A model generated the notes under the pieces. It was not told the origin of the DNA, did not search any database, and saw only the letters and a list, made by a program, of their open reading frames with translations. A program made the translations under genes and the position numbers. Shown here piece by piece: positions 53,001-61,198 of a stretch of 64,000 nucleotides of DNA (positions are counted from its first letter, which is position 1; every line of letters starts with the position of its first letter). Where the stretch lies: the NCBI GenBank assembly GCA_000421065.1, contig ATWD01000001.1:868001-932000 (forward strand), in the 5' to 3' direction. This DNA comes from Acidobacteriaceae bacterium TAA 166. GTDB taxonomy: Bacteria; Acidobacteriota; Terriglobia; Terriglobales; Acidobacteriaceae.

Positions 53001-54373
53001 TCACCTTTGCCTGCATCGAGCTCGTGCCCAATCTCGAACAGACCGGCGATGAAATCGAGCATCTTCTCGATGCCCTCGAAGGCAAGTACATACCTGCGGG
53101 ACCGGCGGGCGCGCCGACGCGTGGCATGGCACACATCCTTCCCACTGGACGGAACTTCTACGCTGTCGATCCGCGAGCCTTACCCTCCCAGGCCGCCTGG
53201 CGCGTTGGACAACAGCTGGCGCGTGAGGCCATCGACCGCTTCCGCAAGGAGGAAGGCCGATATCCGGAGATGATGGGCCTGAGCGTCTGGGGAACATCGC
53301 AGATGCGGACGCATGGCGACGATATCGCGGAGGCCTTCGCGCTTCTGGGGGTGCAGCCTGTTTGGAATCCGCAGTCTCGCAGGCTGGAAGGTGTCTCCGC
53401 TACTCCACTCGAACAGCTTGGCCGGCCCCGTGTAGACGTAACGCTGCGCATCAGCGGCTTCTTCCGCGATGCCTTCCCCCATCTCATCGATATCTTTGAT
53501 CAAGCCGTCTCTCTCGTCATCGAGTTGGATGAGCCGCTGGAACAGAACTTCCCGCGAAAGCACTATCTGGCTGACCTTGAATCCCATAAGAATACTCCAG
53601 AACATGAGGCCGACACACAGGCCCGCTATCGCATCTTTGGATCGAAGCCGGGCTCTTATGGAGCTGGGATTCTGCCCCTGATCGAGAGTGGCAATTGGAA
53701 GGGCGATGAGGACTTCGCTCGTGCCTTCCTCACCTGGGGAGGCTACGCCTACGGCAAAGGAACAGATGGCGTCGATGCTCAACCGGTATTTGCCGAACGG
53801 CTGAAGTCGATCCAGGTCGCGCTGCATAACCAGGACAATCGTGAGCACGATATCTTCGACTCGGATGACTACTTCCAGTTTCATGGGGGCATGGTCGCCT
53901 CGATCCGCGCTCTCACCGGCGCGCAGCCCAAGGCATACTTTGGGGATAGCTCTCGGCCGGAGGCGGTGCAGGTTCGCGATCTGCGCGAAGAGGCTCTGCG
54001 CGTCTACCGCTCGCGCGTCATCAATCCGAAGTGGATCGAGAGCATCAAGCGGCACGGCTACAAGGGAGGCCTGGAGCTGGCCGCAACGGTTGACTACATC
54101 TTCGGCTTCGATGCGACGGCACAGATAGCTCCGGACTTCGTCTACGAAGGACTCGCGGAGCATTATGCGTTATCGCAGGAGATGCGGGAGTTTCTGGGTG
54201 CTTCAAATCCATGGGCGTTGAATGCGATCGCAGAACGTCTGCTCGAAGCCGCCAGACGCGAACTGTGGGAGAATCCAGCCCCCGAGACTCTTGATGCGCT
54301 GCGTGGGGTTCTCATGGAAAGCGAGACTCTCTTAGAGGCGCAGGGAGAGCGGAAACGGGAGGCTGTCCTATGA
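50009..54373 (+). CDS. cobN: cobaltochelatase CobN with an N-terminal 2Fe-2S-type domain
   Basis: 1,454 residues, longer than the usual CobN (about 1,250-1,300). The main part (about 130 on) is CobN/BchH: [95 protein letters not shown]. It inserts cobalt into hydrogenobyrinic acid a,c-diamide with ATP and partner subunits. The first ~100 residues are an added domain with Cys29, 33, 34 and 35 (CYTGCCCG) and Cys70 and 74 (GGCIGPC), like the thioredoxin-like 2Fe-2S ferredoxins such as CbiW, fused in frame. The ATG at 50009 has GAGGAG 8 bases upstream; btuC ends 2 bp before it. The end overlaps the next gene start (ATGA). Confidence 0.93.
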   Translation: [1454 protein letters not shown]

Positions 54374-56082
54374 AACACCCGGTCTATCCCTTTTCGGCCA
54401 TCGTCGGACAGGAAGAGATGAAGCTGGCGCTGCTGCTTGCGGCGGTGGATTGGCGCATCAGCGTTCTTTTACGGGGAGATAAGGGCGCGGGCAAGACGAC
54501 CGCGGCACGCGGTCTTGCGGCTCTCCTGCCCTCACCCTCCCCATTCCTCAACCTGCCGATCGGGGCAACGGAGGACAGACTTCTCGGGGGCCTGCACCTA
54601 GAGCGGGCGCTCAAAGGCGACCCCGCGCTCAAGCCCGGACTCCTATCCGAAGCGCACGGTGGGGTCCTCTACGTCGATGAGATCAATCTTCTTCCCGCGC
54701 ACCTCGGCGACGCTCTGCTGGACACGGCTTCGAGCGGCGTCAACGTGGTCGAACGCGAGGGCCTGAGCGCCTCGCACGCGGCCGAGTTCGTTTTGCTGGG
54801 AAGCATGAATCCCGAGGAAGGCTCTTTGCGTCCTCAGCTGCTCGATCGTTTCGCACTTGCGGTCGATATCATGGCGACCCTCGATCCGGCGATGCGGCAA
54901 ACAGTCGTTGAAAGACGGATAGCCTTCGAGCGCAACCCTGCAAGCTTCCATTCGGAATCCTCACCGATAGAGGAACAGCTCCGCGATCAGATCCGTAAAG
55001 CGCGTGAGAACCTTACCGACATCCTCTGCTCCAAAGAGATTCTCGCGCAGATCAGTGCCGCAGTATGTGACGCGGGAGTACGCTCTCTTCGTGCCGATCT
55101 TGCCGCGGTGCGTGCTTCCATCGCCTATGCTGCCCTGGTCGGCGATGCGTCGGTACGCCCGGAGCATGTAGCAGTTGTTCTGCCGCTGGTCCTTGCTCAT
55201 CGCTCTCATGATCGCGGGCGTTCGCCTGCGCAGCGGCCTCAGACGCCTGAGCCCCAGCCGGAGCAGGAGCCGCAATCGGAGATACCCGATGAGAAGAGTC
55301 CCTCGAACGGGAAAGGTGAACTGGCAAGAATCTTCGCTCCAAAAGAGATAGCCACATCCGCGTTGCGTTCAGGTTTTCAAGACTCTTCGACGCTTGGCGC
55401 GAGTGCGTCGACGCCCGTTTCTCAGTCCGGTCCCGTTACTGGGGTACGGCGGACGGAAACGCCTATAGAGCTTGACCTTCGCGCAACACTGAACCATGCC
55501 GTGCTGGAAACCGGAACCACCCAACCGAGGGCGGCGGATCTCCATGAGCGGGTCCGAACTCCGGCAAGTGGGACTCGATATCTATTCGTCATCGATTCAA
55601 GCGGCTCGCACGCAGCCCAGGAGCGAATGCGCCTCGTCAAGGGCGCCGTTTCCAGCCTGTTGGCACGTTCCTTCAAAAATGGAGACGAAGTTGTTCTCAT
55701 TGTGTTTCGCGGCGCATCAGCTCAGGTTCTCCTTGAGCCATCACGCTCGCTCCATGAGGCCGCAACTGCCCTGGAGTATCTGCCTACGGGAGGCAGAACG
55801 CCGCTGGCACATGCGCTCGATCTCGCGAAATCATACCTCACGCCATCGACGGTACTCGTCCTTCTCACCGACGGACGGGCGAACGTCCCCGTTCAAAACG
55901 GGGACCCATGGCAGGAAGCCCTGGACCTTGCAGGCCAGATCAAGACCCCGGCAGTCGTCATCGACACGGAAGACTCCGCAGAGCGGATCGGCCGGCCCGT
56001 CAAACTGGCCGAAGCTCTAGCTGCCAGGTATGTTCGCCTGGAGAGTCCCGAACTGAAGGAGGATATTGTGTTCGCACAGTAA
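54370..56082 (+). CDS. fused ChlI-ChlD-type chelatase ATPase (CobN partner)
   Basis: 570 residues. The N-terminal AAA+ domain is of the ChlI/BchI type: Walker A GDKGAGKT (about 36-43), Walker B VLYVDEIN (about 100), LLDTASSGVNVVEREGLSAS and MNPEEGSLRPQLLDRF. A Pro/Glu-rich linker (about 290-330) leads to a C-terminal VWA domain of the ChlD/BchD type with metal motif DSSGS (VIDSSGSHA) and LLTDGRANVP. So both subunits that normally make the hexameric motor are on one chain. It overlaps cobN by 4 bp and no separate CobS/CobT pair of the proteobacterial chelatase is here; it is therefore the likely ATPase partner of CobN for cobalt insertion. Confidence 0.92.
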   Translation: MKHPVYPFSAIVGQEEMKLALLLAAVDWRISVLLRGDKGAGKTTAARGLAALLPSPSPFLNLPIGATEDRLLGGLHLERALKGDPALKPGLLSEAHGGVLYVDEINLLPAHLGDALLDTASSGVNVVEREGLSASHAAEFVLLGSMNPEEGSLRPQLLDRFALAVDIMATLDPAMRQTVVERRIAFERNPASFHSESSPIEEQLRDQIRKARENLTDILCSKEILAQISAAVCDAGVRSLRADLAAVRASIAYAALVGDASVRPEHVAVVLPLVLAHRSHDRGRSPAQRPQTPEPQPEQEPQSEIPDEKSPSNGKGELARIFAPKEIATSALRSGFQDSSTLGASASTPVSQSGPVTGVRRTETPIELDLRATLNHAVLETGTTQPRAADLHERVRTPASGTRYLFVIDSSGSHAAQERMRLVKGAVSSLLARSFKNGDEVVLIVFRGASAQVLLEPSRSLHEAATALEYLPTGGRTPLAHALDLAKSYLTPSTVLVLLTDGRANVPVQNGDPWQEALDLAGQIKTPAVVIDTEDSAERIGRPVKLAEALAARYVRLESPELKEDIVFAQ

Positions 56083-56169
56083 CGTCTTCCGGCGGTTTAC
56101 AAGAATTAGACCGGTTATGCGCTTCTCGCCCGCAATTGACCGGGCTCCCGTCGGAACGGTATAACTCGA

Positions 56170-56319
56170 TTATCTGGTGTTCGGGAAGACGGTGCGAATC
56201 CGTCGCTACCCCGTAACTGTAAGCGTTGAGAACCTGGCACAAAAAGGGTCACTGGGACGAGCGTCCTGGGAAGGCCGCACAGGCTCGATGAAGCGCAAGT
56301 CAGGAGACCGGCCAGATAA
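56170..56319 (+). promoter_or_regulatory. cobalamin riboswitch upstream of cobU-cobB
   Basis: Elements in order: GGTGTTCGGGAAGACGGTG, GAATCCGTCGCTACCCCG, AACTGTAAGCG, GGTCACTGGGACG, TGGGAAGGCC, and the B12 box CAAGTCAGGAGACCGGCC. P1 is a perfect 8-bp stem, TTATCTGG (56170-56177) with CCAGATAA (56312-56319). Between it and cobU are a 9-bp hairpin (GCATCCACG, 56361-56369, with CGTGGATGC, 56381-56389) and a 6-bp stem (56423-56428/56441-56446) just before the AGGAG ribosome site; these probably form the expression platform. Confidence 0.95.
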
Positions 56320-56459
56320 GTATCGGGCTTCATTCAACTTCGCTGGGAGAGTTGAAGAGTGCATCCACGCGCCCTCGCGCCGTGGATGCTGTGGCAACTG
56401 CCGATTAACAATCCCGCTCAGCCTCTGGTGCGTCTCTCTGCCAGAGCCAGGAGCGCTGT

Positions 56460-57023
56460 ATGCCGGAACATCAATCCGCAACCGTAACCCTCGTGCTCGG
56501 CGGCGTCCGCAGCGGGAAGAGCCGGCTTGCACAACGGATCGCGGAACGCGCCGAGCGTGTCACGTTTGTTGCGACAGCAGAACGTCACGACGATGCGGAG
56601 ATGCACGCGAAGATCGAACGTCATCGCGCGGATCGGCCTCCATCCTGGGCAACGATCGAAGAGCCGCTGTACCTGGCTCGAACGATTCAGGAAGCAGGCA
56701 AAGATTCTGATGTGCTTCTGATCGATTGCCTGACGCTCTTTGCCTCCAATCTCCTCGAATCCTGCGGCGAGAATGCAGAACAACTTCAAAGCCACATAGA
56801 CCAGCTCTGCTTGGCACTCAGCAACGCCCCGTGTTCCGTCATTCTCGTGTCGAACGAAGTCGGTAGCGGCGTCGTTCCGGCCTATCAACTTGGCCGTCGC
56901 TTCCGCGATCTCGTCGGCGAGATCAATCAGCGGGTCGCATCGGCAGCCGACAGCGTATTTTTGATGGTGGCCGGGCTTCCCTTTCCGCTCAAGGGCTCCA
57001 TCCCTGCGGAAGTGTGGTCATGA
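56460..57023 (+). CDS. cobU: adenosylcobinamide kinase/guanylyltransferase
   Basis: 187 residues. Bifunctional enzyme that phosphorylates adenosylcobinamide and moves GMP onto it, giving GDP-cobinamide for CobS. The Walker A-type loop GGVRSGKS (about 14-21), the Walker B-like VLLIDCLTLFASNLL and the conserved VSNEVGSGVVPAYQLGRRFR (about 141-160) are complete. RBS AGGAG 7 bases before the ATG. The gene ends in an ATGA overlap with cobB and is the first gene after the second cobalamin riboswitch. Confidence 0.95.
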   Translation: MPEHQSATVTLVLGGVRSGKSRLAQRIAERAERVTFVATAERHDDAEMHAKIERHRADRPPSWATIEEPLYLARTIQEAGKDSDVLLIDCLTLFASNLLESCGENAEQLQSHIDQLCLALSNAPCSVILVSNEVGSGVVPAYQLGRRFRDLVGEINQRVASAADSVFLMVAGLPFPLKGSIPAEVWS

Positions 57024-58456
57024 AAGGCTTCCTCATCGCCGGCACGGCCAGCGGTGTCGGCAAAACCACCGTCACGCTCGCGCTCCTCGCCGCCATGCGT
57101 CGGCGAGGGTTGGCCGTTCAACCATTCAAAGCCGGCCCGGACTTTCTGGACACTGGTCATCACACCCGAATCGCCGGACGCATAGCGCGCAACCTCGATA
57201 CCTGGATGCTCGCTGCCAGCGCAAACCAGGATGTATTGCGTGACGCGTCCCGAGCCGCCGATGCGGTCGTCGTGGAAGGCATGATGGGACTGTTCGATGG
57301 AAAGGACGGCGAGACCGGAAGCAGCGCAGAGATTGCGAAGCTGCTCCGGCTCCCCGTGGTGCTCGTGGTCGATGCCGGGAAGAGTGCACGGAGCATCGCA
57401 GCGACTATCCTTGGTTTTGAGCTGTTCGATCTCCAGCTTCCATTAGCAGGCATCATTCTCAACCGCGTGGCGAGTGAACGCCACTTCAAGCTCCTCGAAA
57501 CAGCCATCCTTTTCTCCTGCAAGACACCCGTCCTGGGTTGGATTCCTGGAGAACCTCGCATCGCGCTCCCGGAGCGACATCTCGGATTACACACACCGGA
57601 GGAATTTGATGACCGAGAAAGCACCGAGCGGCAGAGAGACACGCTCGCGACAGTTGCAGAAAAGCATCTCGATCTGGAGGCGCTGTTGTCCTTGGAATGC
57701 GGACTCGACCTTGAATGCCTCTCGCCCATGGAGCAGCGGAGAGAGATGCCTTCCGTCCGCATTGGCATAGCCCGAGACCGCGCATTCAGCTTCTACTACG
57801 AGGACAACCTTGACCTCCTTCGTCAACATGGGGCCGAGATCGTATCCTTCAGCCCGATGCTTGACGCTTCACTCCCCGAGGGGTTGGACGCGCTCTATCT
57901 GGGAGGTGGGTATCCGGAGCTTTACGCCAGGCAATTGAGTAACAACACGTCGATGCTTGCTTCCATCCGGGCATTCGCCGCGACGGGTCGTCCGATCTAC
58001 GCCGAGTGCGGAGGAATGATCTATCTCTGTCACGAACTTACGACAGCCGATGGCGCAACCTATGCCATGGCAAATCTTCTTTCTTGCGCAATGGAGATGA
58101 CCGGCAGGCTGGTTCAATTTGGATATGCCACGCTCGAACTCACGCGGGACTGCCTGCTTGGCGCGTGTGGCACAGTTTTGCGCGGCCATAGCTTTCATTA
58201 CTCCCGTATTGCCGACGCGCCGCCGGCAGCAACCAGCTATCGGGTGCGGTACTCACTTTCGGACCAGGAAGAAGAGGAGGGTTTCAGCGTCGGGAATATC
58301 TTGGCCAGCTATATTCACCTGCACTTCCGCACGGAGCCCGGGATAGCTCTCCACTTTCTTCAGCAAGCGCGCATCGTGAAAAAAAGGATTGGTAGCGGTA
58401 GAAAGACCACCCACAACAACGAAGGGCCTCTCAAACAGATTCTAATTTCGGGCTGA
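57020..58456 (+). CDS. cobB: (hydrogeno)cobyrinic acid a,c-diamide synthase
   Basis: 478 residues. It amidates the a and c side chains of the corrin ring with glutamine and ATP. The N-terminal dethiobiotin-synthetase-like ATPase has GTASGVGKTTVTLALL, VEGMMGLFDG and LVVDAGKSA; the C-terminal glutamine amidotransferase has LYLGGGYPELYARQLS, the catalytic Cys in AECGGMIYL and the catalytic His in SYIHLHF. Since CobN is present, which uses hydrogenobyrinic acid a,c-diamide, the CobB (aerobic) role is more likely than CbiA. The ATG at 57020 overlaps the cobU stop; a GTG at 57014 is an alternative. The C-terminal 30 residues (KKRIGSGRKTTHNNEG) extend past the usual end. Confidence 0.93.
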   Translation: MKGFLIAGTASGVGKTTVTLALLAAMRRRGLAVQPFKAGPDFLDTGHHTRIAGRIARNLDTWMLAASANQDVLRDASRAADAVVVEGMMGLFDGKDGETGSSAEIAKLLRLPVVLVVDAGKSARSIAATILGFELFDLQLPLAGIILNRVASERHFKLLETAILFSCKTPVLGWIPGEPRIALPERHLGLHTPEEFDDRESTERQRDTLATVAEKHLDLEALLSLECGLDLECLSPMEQRREMPSVRIGIARDRAFSFYYEDNLDLLRQHGAEIVSFSPMLDASLPEGLDALYLGGGYPELYARQLSNNTSMLASIRAFAATGRPIYAECGGMIYLCHELTTADGATYAMANLLSCAMEMTGRLVQFGYATLELTRDCLLGACGTVLRGHSFHYSRIADAPPAATSYRVRYSLSDQEEEEGFSVGNILASYIHLHFRTEPGIALHFLQQARIVKKRIGSGRKTTHNNEGPLKQILISG

Positions 58457-58490
58457 TTTACCTCCATCAGTTCATAACGATGACCAACAT

Positions 58491-58635
58491 CAGGGTGTCG
58501 GGAAGCGCGGTGAAACTCCGCCACTACCCCGTAACTGTAAGCGCAGAGAGACATGCAGGCTCGTTAACGCCACTGGAGCGCGGCTCTGGGAAGGCAGCAT
58601 GAATCGATGAAGCGCAAGTCAGGAGACCGGCCCTG
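58491..58635 (+). promoter_or_regulatory. cobalamin riboswitch upstream of the btuB-like receptor
   Basis: Elements in order: GGGTGTCGGGAAGCGCGGTG, CCGCCACTACCCCGTAACTG, TAAGCGC, GCCACTGGAGCG, CTGGGAAGGC, and the B12 box CAAGTCAGGAGACCGGCC. P1 is short: CAGGG (58491-58495) with CCCTG (58631-58635). The receptor ATG follows 24 bases later, with an AGGGGG ribosome site between. Its core closely resembles the riboswitch at 56170, more than the one at 47094, which suggests a recent duplication of this control element. Confidence 0.95.
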
Positions 58636-58659
58636 CTGCAACCAATCCCGAGGGGGAAC

Positions 58660-61176
58660 ATGAAGATAGCAGTACGCCAAAAGGGTTGTCACGGCGACGT
58701 GTCCAAAAGCGGCGGGATCAAACTCTTTGTTCTCAGAGCGACCCGAATCTTCGTAATCGTCGCGATGACACCGGCTTTGTTCGCACAACAACAAAAAACA
58801 TTGCGTGGAACGGTCCACGATCCTCTCGGCGCGCTCGTGCCCGGCGCTTCCGTCGATCTCATGCGGGGAGAGCATGTCATTGCCAGTGCAAAGACGGGTA
58901 TAGATGGAACGTTCCACTTTGATGTGTCGACTGCCGAGCGCTATAGCGTTCGCGTCCGCGCTGCCTCCTTCGAGACAACGACGACGCCCTCTGTTTACAT
59001 CGCCGGGTCCGGCACAACGGAGTTAGACGTCACACTCGCGACGCAGACGCTCACCCAGCAGGTTACGGTGACGGCCACCGGAACCCCGCTGCCTGAAGCA
59101 CAAACAGGGGCGTCGATAACGGTTCTTCCAGCGGAAGACTATCGCTACATGCCCGAAGTTCAAGCTCCTCTCCGCCTCGTTCCCGGCCTGCAAATCGCGC
59201 AGACAGGCCAAATGGGCGGGACCACCGGCCTTTCGATACACGGCGGGAGCACTGACGCCAATAAAGTGCTAATCGATGGTGTCCCAGCAAACGCCATTGG
59301 GGGCGGGGTTGAATTTGCGAACCTGGCCACAGTTGGCATCGACTCTATCGAAGTGCTGCGCGAGCCCAACAGTGCCCTCTACGGCTCCGATGCTTTGGCC
59401 GGAGTCGTAAGCCTGCGTTCTACTCGCGGGACGACTCCTCTTCCGCTGCTGACCTACGCGGGCGACGCGGGCAACTTTCACACCTACCGCAATGAAGTCA
59501 CCGCTGGCACAACCTTTCATCAGTTCGATCTCTACTCGGCCTTCGCCCGCATCGATACCGACAACAATCTTCCCAACAACGCGTTTCATAACGTCACCTA
59601 CGCCGGCAACTTTGGATGGACTCCAAACGCGACCAATGAACTTCGATTCACCATGCGCCACCTTGCCGTTTCGGGCGGACAGCCAAACGCCATTGCATTT
59701 TTCGGCATCCCCGATGCCGGTCAGCAAAAAGAACAGGACGACTATTACAACGCTGTCTGGAATAACCAGGCCACACCTGCATGGCACAACCAGGTCCGCT
59801 ATGGCGGCGTGCGTCAGAATGGCCTGTACACGGAGTTCGGAGCCACAGGCTTCCCCGATCCCAATAGTCCTGGATACTTCGACGGCGCTCCCGTCATCCT
59901 TCCCGGAGCCAATGGTTATAGCGTCCGCGGGCAAGCCCTGTTTCAGTACAGCTCGGAGTTATCGCAATCGGTTTCCACTACGAATCGGGATTTCGTATAC
60001 GCGCAGAGCGACTACCGTCTGACCCCTCATCTACTAGCTCTAGGGGCATTCAAGTACGAAAAGGAAAGCGGCACATCTCTCAACACGGGCTATCCTGCCG
60101 CGGCCATCCAGCGTGGAAACTATAGCTACACACTTCAGCTCTCCGGCGATATATCGCATCGCCTCTTCTATAACTTCGGCACGGGGCTCGAAGACAATGG
60201 GCTATTCGGATTCGCCGCTACTCCACGCGCATCGCTTGCTTACTACCTTTTCAAGCCATCCACATCTGGTCTCTTCAACGGCACGAAGCTGCATGGCACA
60301 TTTGGCAAGGGCATTAAAGAGCCCAGCATCTACGATCAAGCAAACTCCCTCTACGATGCACTCGCCGCCTTGCCCAACGGGAGCCAATTGATCGGCCAGT
60401 ATTCGGTGAAGCCACTTGGAGCCGAAAACTCGCGGACCTTCGACGCCGGCATCGATCAGCAGATTCTGGATGGACGCGTTCGCCTCGGCATCACATACTT
60501 CCACAACAAGTTCACGAATGGGGTAGAGTATGTTCCGCCTTCAGGGCTTGTCGCACTTGGCATACCTGCTGCTGGCGCGCTGCCACAATACGTCGGGGCT
60601 TATTTGAACTCTTCCGCTCTCCGTTCGCAGGGCCTGGAGTTCGAATCGGAATACAGAATGACCGGCCACCTCTTCGCACGCGGAGGCTATACCTATACCG
60701 ATGCCGTCGTCCAGCGCTCCTTTTCGAGCGACAATCTTGGTCCCAGCTTCAACACCTCATCGAACTTCGCTGCGATTCCCATCGGAGCCGACTCCCCGCT
60801 GGTGGGTGCTCGCCCTTTTCGCGTCGCACCTCACACCGGCTACTTTGCCCTGAATTACTCTCGTCCGAAGTTCTTTGCCTCTCTAACCGGCACTCTCGTG
60901 GGAAGGCGCGACGACAGCGATTTTCTCTGTGACAACACGATCTCTTATGGTTGCGGCACCGGCCTGCTCCTGCCGAACCGCAATCTTCTCGGCTCCTATC
61001 AGCGTCTCGAACTGGGTGGGGGCTACCAGGTAACTCCACAGATCAACGTCTACGCGAACGTCCAGAACCTGCTCAGTGAGCATTACTTCGAGGCGTTTGG
61101 ATTCCCAGCGCTTCCACTAACCCTCCGCACCGGCATCAGGTTTAACTTTGGAGGAGAGTCTTGGAAGCTGAACTAG
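58660..61176 (+). CDS. TonB-dependent corrinoid receptor (BtuB-like) with carboxypeptidase-regulatory domain
   Basis: 838 residues. A long N-terminal leader with a signal peptide (IFVIVAMTPALFAQ, about 30-43), then a CarboxypepD_reg domain (TLRGTVHDPLGALVPGASVD), then the TonB plug: PEAQTGASITVLPAEDYRYM, LRLVPGLQIAQTGQMGG, LSIHGGSTDANKVLIDGVPA, ALYGSDALAGVVSLRSTRG, and a beta-barrel ending in NFGGESWKLN with NLLSEHYFEAFG, a typical BtuB C-terminal block. The riboswitch directly upstream and the cob genes after it indicate corrinoid uptake across the outer membrane, feeding the btuF-btuC importer. Unlike the Oar-type receptor at 41308, it is closer in length to BtuB-type receptors. Confidence 0.9.
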   Translation: MKIAVRQKGCHGDVSKSGGIKLFVLRATRIFVIVAMTPALFAQQQKTLRGTVHDPLGALVPGASVDLMRGEHVIASAKTGIDGTFHFDVSTAERYSVRVRAASFETTTTPSVYIAGSGTTELDVTLATQTLTQQVTVTATGTPLPEAQTGASITVLPAEDYRYMPEVQAPLRLVPGLQIAQTGQMGGTTGLSIHGGSTDANKVLIDGVPANAIGGGVEFANLATVGIDSIEVLREPNSALYGSDALAGVVSLRSTRGTTPLPLLTYAGDAGNFHTYRNEVTAGTTFHQFDLYSAFARIDTDNNLPNNAFHNVTYAGNFGWTPNATNELRFTMRHLAVSGGQPNAIAFFGIPDAGQQKEQDDYYNAVWNNQATPAWHNQVRYGGVRQNGLYTEFGATGFPDPNSPGYFDGAPVILPGANGYSVRGQALFQYSSELSQSVSTTNRDFVYAQSDYRLTPHLLALGAFKYEKESGTSLNTGYPAAAIQRGNYSYTLQLSGDISHRLFYNFGTGLEDNGLFGFAATPRASLAYYLFKPSTSGLFNGTKLHGTFGKGIKEPSIYDQANSLYDALAALPNGSQLIGQYSVKPLGAENSRTFDAGIDQQILDGRVRLGITYFHNKFTNGVEYVPPSGLVALGIPAAGALPQYVGAYLNSSALRSQGLEFESEYRMTGHLFARGGYTYTDAVVQRSFSSDNLGPSFNTSSNFAAIPIGADSPLVGARPFRVAPHTGYFALNYSRPKFFASLTGTLVGRRDDSDFLCDNTISYGCGTGLLLPNRNLLGSYQRLELGGGYQVTPQINVYANVQNLLSEHYFEAFGFPALPLTLRTGIRFNFGGESWKLN

Positions 61177-61198
61177 AACCTTCCCGCGAAAGAACACG

